Origin: Lachnospiraceae bacterium
GTDB taxonomy: Bacteria; Bacillota; Clostridia; Lachnospirales; Lachnospiraceae
Assembly: GCA_024403455.1 (NCBI GenBank)
Contig: JAKSRR010000004.1
Coordinates: forward strand, 1-64,000
Direction of reading: 5' to 3'
DNA: 64,000 bases
A program made the translations under genes and the position numbers. Below the pieces are notes generated by a model. It worked only from the letters and a program-made list of their open reading frames with translations. It searched no databases and had not been told where the DNA came from. Of this stretch, positions 57,203 through 64,000 are shown piece after piece. The number at the start of each line of letters is the position of its first letter. Positions within the stretch are counted from its first letter, which is position 1.

Positions 57203-59296
57203 TTAAACAGGCTCTTCCACCTTCATCATCTTATCTTCTGGAATCCATTTCGCAAGCAGCGTTACTAAATCCTTCGGTTTGATGGGTTTTGCTGCAAAAT
57301 CATCCAGGCCTTCCTTAAGAAGCATTTCTCTCGTACCATCTACCACATTGGCTGTTAATGCAATCACCGGGGTCTTTTCATACCCAGGCACTTCCTGTCT
57401 GATTCTATGGGTCGCTTCCACACCATCCATCTCCGGCATCATGTGATCCATAAGAATGATGTCATACTTCGTCTTACCAGCCATTTCGATTGCTTCTTTC
57501 CCGCTCATGGCTGTATCGATCTGCATCTTTAATGGTGCCAAAATCTTGGTGGTTACTAAAAGATTCACTTTGTTGTCATCCACCGCCAAAACAGAGATTT
57601 CTGGCGCAATATAAGCGAACTGCGTCCTCGCTGTCCTTTGCGACCGTTTCTCAGAAGCTAATAGTCCAAATGCTTCCTGTAGAACTGCAGCATAAACTGG
57701 TTTGCGAAGCATGGTTACATTCGGCAGATGAATCTTTCCTGCGTAATCAAACGGTACAAGTAGAAAGCACTGTATCTCCGCATGATTTTTTAAATAAAGC
57801 AATGCATTCTCATCAAAAAACTTTGCATCCATGATGCAATAGCCTTGCTCCATTGCAGACAGATCTTCCAGTTCCCGGTAAGTCACTTTGCCCTGCCCAA
57901 TGGCTTCCAAATCCTTCGCCAATGCTTCCTGCGCAGTTTTGTTCTTTAACATAGAGCCAACGAAGATATTCTCTGGAAGGGGCTGTACCTCTGCTCTTCT
58001 CACAACAATCTTTTGTGGAACCGATACCGTAAAGGTTGTTCCCTCACCAAACTCACTTTGTACAGTAATCTTACCGCCCATCATCTCTACCAGATTCTTA
58101 GAGATGGCGAGCCCTAGTCCAGCACCTTCGTTTTGTCTGGATCTGCGAGCATCCAACTGTTGGAAGGACGTAAACAGCTTCTGCATATCACTAGCCTTGA
58201 TACCAATACCCGTATCTGTCACTTCCACTTTCAAGAGTATCTTATCCTCAGCTAAAGCCTCATGATAAATCTTCATTCTCACTTGCCCTGCTGCCGTAAA
58301 CTTCGCAGCATTACTCAGTAGATTCAAGAATATCTGCTGTAGCCGAACTTTATCTCCGCACAATTCCTTCGGTAAGTCCATGGAATAATCCACGATAAAA
58401 TCAAGGCCTTTCTCATCCATCTTTCCAGCAATCAAGGGGATGAGTTCCTGCACAATCCTAGCAGGTTCATAGTTGATTTCGTTGATATTTAGCTTTCCGG
58501 ATTCAATCTTAGATAAATCCAAAATATCGTCAATAATGACTAACAAATTTCTACCGGCAGCCTGAATCTGTTCCAAATATTCCCGCAGGGAATCCGACAT
58601 ATTCTCTCTAAGCGCCACTTCCGACAATCCTAGAACAGCATTCATCGGTGTCCTGATTTCATGGCTCATATTTGCCAGAAAATCAGACTTCTGAACAGCC
58701 GCTTCCAAAGCTTTCCTACTAAGCTCCTTAGATAAAAATTCCTTATAAGCCATATCGGACATACTGGCTGCAAACTCATAGATAAATCTGGTAGCTCTGT
58801 CAATCTCCTCCTGCGGAACAATATGCGTCTGCATGGCGGCTTCCACAAAACTATCCTCATCGAGCTGTAATTCCCTGGCAATCTCCCGCATTTTCTCCGG
58901 ATCAGGCTTTTCCGTCAGAACCTGGCCTCCAATGAACGAACCAAGCATTCGGTCCCCTAACATAATAGGAGCCGCAAAATCTACCATATTCGCATGGCAG
59001 AAATAGGAAATGGGTCCTTTCTTTTCTAAAGACATCTGTGCGCCTTTTCGGTCGCATTCCTCACAGCGTTTTAGACCCTTTTCACTTTTTCTACAGAAAT
59101 CCATACAGAGACCCGAGAAATTGGTTCCTTTTGTGACTGGTATTCCCTCGGCATCCGTTATTAACGATGCCATCTGTGTCACTCCAGCGAAAGAATCCTG
59201 TAATTTCTGTAAAACATCTACAGAGATTAAGTCCGTTAACGTCAGATTATTTTTTAAGTCCTCGTCGATTTCTAAACGCAGATCATCAATGAGCAT
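57203..59296 (-). CDS. Hybrid histidine kinase with PocR sensor domain
   Basis: A 697-residue cytosolic kinase. Residues ~20-165 are a PocR-type ligand domain with cysteines C64, C68, C78, C81 and C100 in LCMDFCRK, RCEECD and YFCH. Such domains bind small organic molecules or metals. HisKA has its phosphorylated H212 in ANMSHEIRTPMN, then HATPase (EGAGLGLAISKNL), a degenerate receiver-like region (~440-560), and a true receiver with VDDNKVN and acceptor D617 in LMDHMMPEMDG. No membrane span is seen. It has no adjacent response regulator. It lies upstream of, and separate from, the T-box operon. Confidence 0.9.
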   Translation of the reverse strand: MLIDDLRLEIDEDLKNNLTLTDLISVDVLQKLQDSFAGVTQMASLITDAEGIPVTKGTNFSGLCMDFCRKSEKGLKRCEECDRKGAQMSLEKKGPISYFCHANMVDFAAPIMLGDRMLGSFIGGQVLTEKPDPEKMREIARELQLDEDSFVEAAMQTHIVPQEEIDRATRFIYEFAASMSDMAYKEFLSKELSRKALEAAVQKSDFLANMSHEIRTPMNAVLGLSEVALRENMSDSLREYLEQIQAAGRNLLVIIDDILDLSKIESGKLNINEINYEPARIVQELIPLIAGKMDEKGLDFIVDYSMDLPKELCGDKVRLQQIFLNLLSNAAKFTAAGQVRMKIYHEALAEDKILLKVEVTDTGIGIKASDMQKLFTSFQQLDARRSRQNEGAGLGLAISKNLVEMMGGKITVQSEFGEGTTFTVSVPQKIVVRRAEVQPLPENIFVGSMLKNKTAQEALAKDLEAIGQGKVTYRELEDLSAMEQGYCIMDAKFFDENALLYLKNHAEIQCFLLVPFDYAGKIHLPNVTMLRKPVYAAVLQEAFGLLASEKRSQRTARTQFAYIAPEISVLAVDDNKVNLLVTTKILAPLKMQIDTAMSGKEAIEMAGKTKYDIILMDHMMPEMDGVEATHRIRQEVPGYEKTPVIALTANVVDGTREMLLKEGLDDFAAKPIKPKDLVTLLAKWIPEDKMMKVEEPV

Positions 59297-59335
59297 TGTT
59301 TCTTACTTTCCCCCACCCCAAAGAATTATAAAAAA

Positions 59336-60409
59336 CTATAGCGCAGCATTCTGGCTGAGCATCAAATACGTAAAATATCCGGCGTAAGATAAAATCATCA
59401 GTACACCACACCAGCGCTCTAATCGTTTTCGGTTATTCAGAACACCTATGAATAATAATACTGCCGCAAAAATGGCAACGCAGTTATCTACTAAGAAATT
59501 GGTTGTCGCATTCTTATAAGGCAATGCCACAGGAGACACGATGGCAGTTAGTGCCATAACAAACAACAGGTTGAAAATATTGGAACCAACGATATTACCA
59601 ATCGCAATATCTGCTTTCTTCTTGGATGCCGCGATAATACTGGTCATCAGTTCCGGAAGTGATGTTCCGAATGCCACAATGGTAAGCCCTACCATCTTCT
59701 CACTCATACCAGCCTTCTTTGCAATGACCGTTGCTGCCGCAACCGTAATATCCGATCCAAATACAATGCAGGCACCGCCAATAAGTGCAAGCAAAATAAG
59801 GAGCGGCACCTTATCATCTGCACTTGCCTCTTCTCCTTCTTCCACACTTCCCTGGCCCTTCTTCGCCATAATCAGAAGATAAACAATGAATCCCACCATT
59901 AGGGTAAGTAAGATTGCACCATCTAGCTTCCCAATCTTTCCATCGGATAATCCCAGACCTAAGGTTAGCGCTGTAATAAAAATCACAAAAGGAATTTCTA
60001 TTTTTCTGGTAGATTTCTGTACTGCCAAGGGACAGATAATACAGGTAATTCCTAAAATCACCAGAATATTCATAATATTACTTCCCAGAACATTACCGAT
60101 AGCAATATCCACACTGCCGCCTCCCGCGGATCCAGCAGCTGCAGTAATGGATACAGCTGCTTCTGGTGCGCTGGTACCAAAGGCAACAATGGTTAATCCT
60201 ATAATCAGCTGGGATACGCCCAGTTTATCAGCGATTTTGCTGGCGCTTTCCACAAACCAGTCAGCCCCTTTAATGAGCATAAAGAAACCAAAGGCTAACA
60301 GAATAATGTTCAGCCACAGCATGTCTGTATCAGGCATAGCAAACTTTATAGCAAGACCAACTCCTAAGATTACCAATTTAAAAATAAAACTAAGTGTCTG
60401 TTTTTTCAC
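59336..60409 (-). CDS. Ca2+/cation antiporter family membrane protein (YrbG-like)
   Basis: A 357-residue transporter of the CaCA superfamily, exchanging Ca2+ for Na+ or H+. About ten membrane spans hold two inverted alpha-repeats, IVAFGTSAPEAAVS near 72-85 and IVAFGTSLPELMTS near 248-261, whose acidic residues bind the cation. An acidic loop (EEGEEASADDK) joins the halves at about 193-203. Start codon GTG with a perfect AGGAGG seven bases ahead. The upstream region carries a duplicated 31-bp hairpin plus ribosome-site unit. No Mn2+ (yybP-ykoY) riboswitch is visible. Confidence 0.92.
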   Translation of the reverse strand: MKKQTLSFIFKLVILGVGLAIKFAMPDTDMLWLNIILLAFGFFMLIKGADWFVESASKIADKLGVSQLIIGLTIVAFGTSAPEAAVSITAAAGSAGGGSVDIAIGNVLGSNIMNILVILGITCIICPLAVQKSTRKIEIPFVIFITALTLGLGLSDGKIGKLDGAILLTLMVGFIVYLLIMAKKGQGSVEEGEEASADDKVPLLILLALIGGACIVFGSDITVAAATVIAKKAGMSEKMVGLTIVAFGTSLPELMTSIIAASKKKADIAIGNIVGSNIFNLLFVMALTAIVSPVALPYKNATTNFLVDNCVAIFAAVLLFIGVLNNRKRLERWCGVLMILSYAGYFTYLMLSQNAAL

Positions 60410-60416
60410 GTATATA

Positions 60417-60499
60417 CCTCCTGTGTTTTCGAGGAAAACTATGGGCCCTCATGGCGAGGAGAGGTTAACCTCCTGTGTTTTCGGAGAAAACTACGGGCC
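60417..60499. repeat. Tandem 31-bp repeat with hairpin and ribosome site
   Basis: Two near-identical 31-bp units at 60417-60447 and 60469-60499 (52-base period, three differences). On the minus strand each reads GGCCC, a small GTTTTC-NNN-GAAAAC hairpin, then ACAGGAGG. The downstream copy supplies the ribosome site of the antiporter gene. The upstream copy starts within three bases of the preceding gene's stop, and its AGGAGG can pair with a following CCTCT. Confidence 0.85.
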
Positions 60500-60501
60500 G
60501 C

Positions 60502-60891
60502 TTACCACAACCTATCCTGGTCGCGTCCTTCTTCCAATACTTTAATAAAATGGTCCGGATCTCTTTTTAGACGAAGCATTTCTACAAAGGTTTCAAGGAC
60601 CATGGCTTCCTTGTTGCAATCCGAAGTATTTTTCCCGTAATCACTGCGGATGTTAAAGTCCTTGAGGCGAACCACATATAAATCCGTTAATGAAAAACCG
60701 TGACATTTATACTGGTCAAGCAGTTCGTGATGATCAATATAGTATAAAAACTCCGCAAACAGTGCTTCATCAAAGACCAGTTCGTCCCACAGGGCATTCA
60801 CATATGCCTCCGTCTTACCAGCATATACACCCCAGGCTTTCAATACTTCCAGTGCTTTAATTTTTCTTCCATCAAGAACAATGTTTGCCAT
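60502..60891 (-). CDS. Hypothetical protein, 129 residues
   Basis: I do not recognise this family. Soluble and mostly helical: MANIVLDGRKIKALEV at the start, a Trp/Tyr-containing middle (WDELVFDEALFAEFLYYIDHHEL), and YVVRLKDFNIRSDYGKN before a charged end. No signal, membrane or metal motif. The gene is supported by an extended -10 promoter upstream and its place in line with the antiporter gene, although its ribosome site is weak (AGAGAG). Confidence 0.72.
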   Translation of the reverse strand: MANIVLDGRKIKALEVLKAWGVYAGKTEAYVNALWDELVFDEALFAEFLYYIDHHELLDQYKCHGFSLTDLYVVRLKDFNIRSDYGKNTSDCNKEAMVLETFVEMLRLKRDPDHFIKVLEEGRDQDRLW

Positions 60892-60926
60892 ACAGCTGCT
60901 CTCTACCTATGCTTCATTTGAAGATT

Positions 60927-60935
60927 ATTCTATCA
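60927..60935 (-). promoter_or_regulatory. Extended -10 promoter for the 129-residue protein gene
   Basis: TGA followed by TAGAAT on the minus strand; the -35 is weak. A small CTTCA/TGAAG hairpin straddles the predicted start. Confidence 0.4.
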
Positions 60936-60967
60936 CAAAAATAATTCTTTTCATGTGCCATTTATAC

Positions 60968-62632
60968 TTACATGATTTCCATATTTTGTAATATTTTCTT
61001 TGTTCCGACTTTCCCACTGATTACTACAATAAGCAGCAAGGTTACAGCCAGTCCCACATGGAATATTAATCCATTCATCGACGTATGGTAGTACAGTAAG
61101 AATCCGCCTCCACACAGAATCATGGCAGTCACCATAACAATAGCCATATTAAAGAATGTATTCAAATTTCCACGAAGCGCACTGTACTCATCATCCCAAG
61201 CAGAGTGCGGTGCTGTAGAATCCAAAATCATACCCAGAATTGTCGTAAAAACAATCACTGCAAGCAGGATGACAAAATCAAACAAATACCAGTAGATCGG
61301 TGCCCCCATAGATATACGAGCAATTACTGCTGCCATATATACTGGCACAAAGGAAATCATAATGGCCACATAAGCCTTCGCCTTCATCTGGGTTCTGTAA
61401 TCTACCGGAATATATTTTACAAGACTAAGATGTGCCCCTTCTCTGGTAAAGGAGGTAGACGCCACTGAATTCATTGCCGATGCAATGAATCCCACAGCAG
61501 TTAAAATAACAGTATACAAAACGGCTGGCCAATCCTGCCCCTGTTGAAAACTATCCAAAATATGTGCAAATGTTCCTCCCTCTTTTCTGGTAAGAAAGAG
61601 TACTAGCACCGCTACTGGCCAAAGGAAATTCACCATCACACAGTTAATACGGTAAGCCTTGGTACGTATTAACACTCTCCACTCCTTCTTCACACAAGAG
61701 GCAAAGACGGAATCTGATTTTTTCTTTCCAAGAGCAGCTGCCTTCTTCTTTTTGCCGCCCCCTAAGCGTGCGACAGTAAATAAGCCTTCCTGATATAAGA
61801 AGTGACCTATACCAAGCATCAGTGCCACTAATGCTACATTACAAACTAAATAAAGCAGCAAATATAACACATTTCCTGCCTGTATACCTTTCATGAGAAG
61901 CGGTGATACAAAAAAGATTTTATTTAGGGTACGTACGAAGAGATTGCTTCCATCAGCAATGCTTCCCACAAAATTTTCTACCGTAATCTTTCCCATTCCT
62001 TTAAAAGAAAGCAGGAATAATCCCACAAACACTAGTAAAAGCAGTGTTGAAATCTGTCCAAATACCTTGGTAGACTTCACATTCTTGAGAATCGCCATCA
62101 GGAGAATACTAAGGATTGCACAGTAGGTTAAAGGAATCAGCGGAATCACTACCGTACCGATGAGCCCCGAGATAATGGACATGGGCGCTGGACCATCTGC
62201 AATTACAAAGCCCACAAACATAGATAAAAGCACCATGAATTCCATAACACTTTCCGCAAAGAAGGCATAGAAAAACTTGGCTGCCAGTATTTCCTCCGCC
62301 TTTAACGGTAGCGGAACCAAATGCTCTCTATCTGAAGAAAAGAACAATACATTAAAAATAACCAGAATACCAAAGATCATGGAAAATGCAGACATAATGT
62401 GCACTTCCGCCAGGAGTCCGCCTGTGACATCACCGCCTGTCAGCTGCAAAGACTTCGTCATCATATAACTGATGTAGCCTACTACAAAACAGCAGGGGAG
62501 CATGATACAAGCCACAGCAATAACACCTAAAGCCGTATAAAACGTCTTGCGATTTCCTTCCTGTGGAAGACGCATTTCTGCATTATGAAGAAGTACTTTA
62601 ATAAGTGTGAAAACGCCTTTGGATTTCTTCAT
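60968..62632 (-). CDS. ABC-2 type exporter permease
   Basis: A 554-residue membrane protein with about 12 spans in two similar halves: each half starts with a cytoplasmic stretch near a KVLLHN- or KEWRVLIRTKAY-type segment. The SSDREHLVPLPLKAEEILAAKF region near 108-130 is characteristic of ABC-2 permeases, where polar residues face the ATPase. The exported substrate is unknown. It begins immediately after the ATPase stop, with GGAGG inside the ATPase end, so the two form one transporter. Confidence 0.85.
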   Translation of the reverse strand: MKKSKGVFTLIKVLLHNAEMRLPQEGNRKTFYTALGVIAVACIMLPCCFVVGYISYMMTKSLQLTGGDVTGGLLAEVHIMSAFSMIFGILVIFNVLFFSSDREHLVPLPLKAEEILAAKFFYAFFAESVMEFMVLLSMFVGFVIADGPAPMSIISGLIGTVVIPLIPLTYCAILSILLMAILKNVKSTKVFGQISTLLLLVFVGLFLLSFKGMGKITVENFVGSIADGSNLFVRTLNKIFFVSPLLMKGIQAGNVLYLLLYLVCNVALVALMLGIGHFLYQEGLFTVARLGGGKKKKAAALGKKKSDSVFASCVKKEWRVLIRTKAYRINCVMVNFLWPVAVLVLFLTRKEGGTFAHILDSFQQGQDWPAVLYTVILTAVGFIASAMNSVASTSFTREGAHLSLVKYIPVDYRTQMKAKAYVAIMISFVPVYMAAVIARISMGAPIYWYLFDFVILLAVIVFTTILGMILDSTAPHSAWDDEYSALRGNLNTFFNMAIVMVTAMILCGGGFLLYYHTSMNGLIFHVGLAVTLLLIVVISGKVGTKKILQNMEIM

Positions 62633-63367
62633 TTATGCCTCCGTCTTTTTGTAGCTAATCATATCCAGGAAAATCTTCTCCAAATCTTCACCCGGATGTT
62701 GCTCCGTCAGTCCTTCCAAAGTTCCCTGATACAATTCCTTACCATGGTTGATAATGAGAATCTGATCACAGAGTTTTTCTGCAACTTCTAGTACATGGGT
62801 AGAAAACAAAACAGCATTCCCTTTCGCTGCATGTTCTCTCATCATTTGTTTTAATTCATAAGCTGCTGCTGGATCTAATCCAGTCATGGGCTCATCTAGA
62901 ATCCATGCTGGAGGATTATGAATCAGCGCTGCAATAATCATTAACTTCTGGCGCATACCATGAGAATATTCTCGCATGGGCTTATTTAATGCTTCCGTAA
63001 TGGCAAAGCGTTCTGCCATCTCCTTAATTCGCTCCTCTCGTTCCTCGTTCGGAACCTTATATACATCCGCAATAAAATGAATGTATTCTAAGCCCGTGAG
63101 CTGCAGTAAGATATCGGGATCATCTGCCACATAAGCAATGGATGATTTTGCCTTTAGTGCTTCCTTTCGGATATCGAATCCGTTGATAACAGCACTTCCC
63201 TCTGTAGGTTTTAAAATACCGGTAAGCATCTTAATTACCGTGGTTTTTCCGGCACCATTCGGCCCCACGAATCCCACAATCTGCCCCTTCTCAATATGAA
63301 AGGAAAGATGGTCTACTGCAAGGAAATCACTACCATATACCATTGTCAAATCTGTTGTTTGAATCAT
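62633..63367 (-). CDS. ABC transporter ATP-binding protein
   Basis: A 244-residue ATPase partner of the following permease. Walker A is GPNGAGKTT near 35-43, the signature is YSHGMRQKL near 134 (SHGMRQ in place of SGGQ), Walker B is AWILDEPMTGLD near 152-163, and the switch His is in STHVLE. This is the CcmA/NatA-like type of exporter ATPases. It lies 22 bases after the DUF2812 gene. Confidence 0.93.
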   Translation of the reverse strand: MIQTTDLTMVYGSDFLAVDHLSFHIEKGQIVGFVGPNGAGKTTVIKMLTGILKPTEGSAVINGFDIRKEALKAKSSIAYVADDPDILLQLTGLEYIHFIADVYKVPNEEREERIKEMAERFAITEALNKPMREYSHGMRQKLMIIAALIHNPPAWILDEPMTGLDPAAAYELKQMMREHAAKGNAVLFSTHVLEVAEKLCDQILIINHGKELYQGTLEGLTEQHPGEDLEKIFLDMISYKKTEA

Positions 63368-63389
63368 GCAATTCTCCTTTGTTCTCCCC

Positions 63390-64000
63390 TTACTTTTTCA
63401 AAAAATCCAACTCCGGCTCTTCCTCTCCAAAGATGGATACATACTGCTCCGGTTCTTTCTTCTCCTCCTTTGCCGGTTCTTTTTCACCAGCAAGGAATTC
63501 CAAGCTCTCCTGTGTCTCCTCTTCTGCCGGCATCACCTTTCTAGGTTGCCTAATGACTGGATGATATCCAAAACACTGTCTGGCATTTCGCAAAAAGAGT
63601 AATGCTAGCGGAAACTGTAATACCATCTGTACAATATACAAAATCCTATGCTGCACCGGATGCGGCATCAGCGTCTGCGGAAGCTTATATAAACTATAGG
63701 CAGCCAGTCCGCAGAGGCCAAGCAGTACTAACGCTAGTATCAAATACGCCAAACCTACATTTCTGCAGTGCTTGATACGAAGCACCTCATTCACCGGTTT
63801 CTCTGGTCTTCGATCTGTATAGTATTTTCTGGCAATGATAAGATTACCGCTCTTTCCAAGGTATTCCCAATCCTGCTCTGACAGGTAAAACATGTGATCT
63901 CCCTGGTTTGGTTGAATGGCATCAACCATGTAGCAGCATTTTCCACCCTTTTTCTTATCAAATTCATAGAAAAACAGACCGCCCTGCTTTATATACTGAA
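63390..64000 (-). CDS. DUF2812 membrane protein, 5' end beyond the window
   Basis: The frame that contains a possible ATG at 63929 stays open to base 64000 and reads sensibly there (KQGGLFFYEFDKKKGGKCCYMVDA), so the gene enters from the right edge and about 203 residues are visible. GKSGNLIIAR after DWEYL matches the DUF2812 domain end. Two membrane spans follow (near LILALVLLGLCGLAAYSL and YIVQMVLQFPLALLFL), then a Glu/Pro/Lys-rich tail. DUF2812 proteins are often next to PadR regulators and ABC exporters, and an exporter follows here. The exact role is unknown. Confidence 0.7.
   Translation of the reverse strand, partial: QYIKQGGLFFYEFDKKKGGKCCYMVDAIQPNQGDHMFYLSEQDWEYLGKSGNLIIARKYYTDRRPEKPVNEVLRIKHCRNVGLAYLILALVLLGLCGLAAYSLYKLPQTLMPHPVQHRILYIVQMVLQFPLALLFLRNARQCFGYHPVIRQPRKVMPAEEETQESLEFLAGEKEPAKEEKKEPEQYVSIFGEEEPELDFLKK

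Noticed and set aside
60410-60500. Mn2+ (yybP-ykoY) riboswitch ahead of the cation antiporter
   Set aside because: The sequence is explained by a tandem 31-bp repeat and lacks the two conserved loops of that riboswitch.

Overview
The window looks like chromosomal DNA of a Clostridia-class Firmicute, most likely a Lachnospiraceae member. This is inferred from three things. Gene order is Firmicute-like: dnaG-rpoD-trmK-nif3 and rho-rpmE-DUF1385-prmC-prfA. Almost every gene has an AGGAGG-type ribosome binding site, and there is a T-box leader in front of aspS-gatCAB. Several genes are of clostridial type: a one-polypeptide PurL, a TGS-domain nucleoside kinase, DUF5050 and DUF2812 proteins. GC looks like the low to mid 40s by eye; I did not compute it. 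Nearly all genes lie on the minus strand. Only malic enzyme, a radical SAM protein, pilT and one small membrane protein are on plus. I see no insertion sequence, prophage or CRISPR array.

Layout, left to right. 1-0.9 kb: start of a Lys/Ala-rich basic protein (runs off the edge) and a HAD phosphatase. 0.9-9.3 kb: a cell-surface modification cluster read right to left, with an AraC regulator, a DltA-like AMP ligase, a fold-type III PLP decarboxylase, a carrier protein, an MBOAT acyltransferase and a DltD-like SGNH protein. Two further genes follow, an unknown 126-residue protein and an SGNH lipoprotein. This is the best candidate for an undescribed system: ligase, carrier and decarboxylase suggest an omega-amino acid is made on the carrier and then moved to a surface polymer. 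9.3-14.3 kb: translation and transcription housekeeping (prfA, prmC, DUF1385, rpmE with a structured leader, rho). 14.4-16.6 kb plus strand: malic enzyme and a radical SAM protein. 16.6-32 kb: methyltransferase, rarA, rnpB, nucleoside kinase, nif3, trmK, rpoD with a 160-residue Lys/Ala-rich extension, dnaG, dgt, purL.

32-42.3 kb: TetR regulator, an unknown protein and a hybrid histidine kinase whose promoter is folded into the terminator of tRNA-Trp; a lone pilT on plus; an ABC-F ATPase; a SecB-like/CheC pair; a GNAT enzyme; and membrane proteins. 42.4-47.9 kb: a glycan assembly cluster (GT52-like, GT2, two GT4) with a membrane-anchored DUF5050 propeller. 47.9-51.8 kb: folE and a folB-folK fusion, lgt, a small membrane protein, a histidine phosphatase and a zinc ribbon protein. 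51.8-57.2 kb: the T-box-controlled aspS-gatC-gatA-gatB operon. 57.2-64 kb: a PocR-sensor hybrid kinase, a Ca2+/cation antiporter preceded by a tandem repeat, an unknown protein, an ABC-2 exporter and the end of a DUF2812 protein that enters from beyond the right edge.

Functional themes: tRNA-dependent Asn/Gln formation coupled to AspRS, with a T-box whose specifier region reads GAAC; folate and purine synthesis; core transcription factors; and surface polymer synthesis and decoration. All coordinates and motifs come from reading the sequence. Family assignments are from recognised motifs, without database searches.
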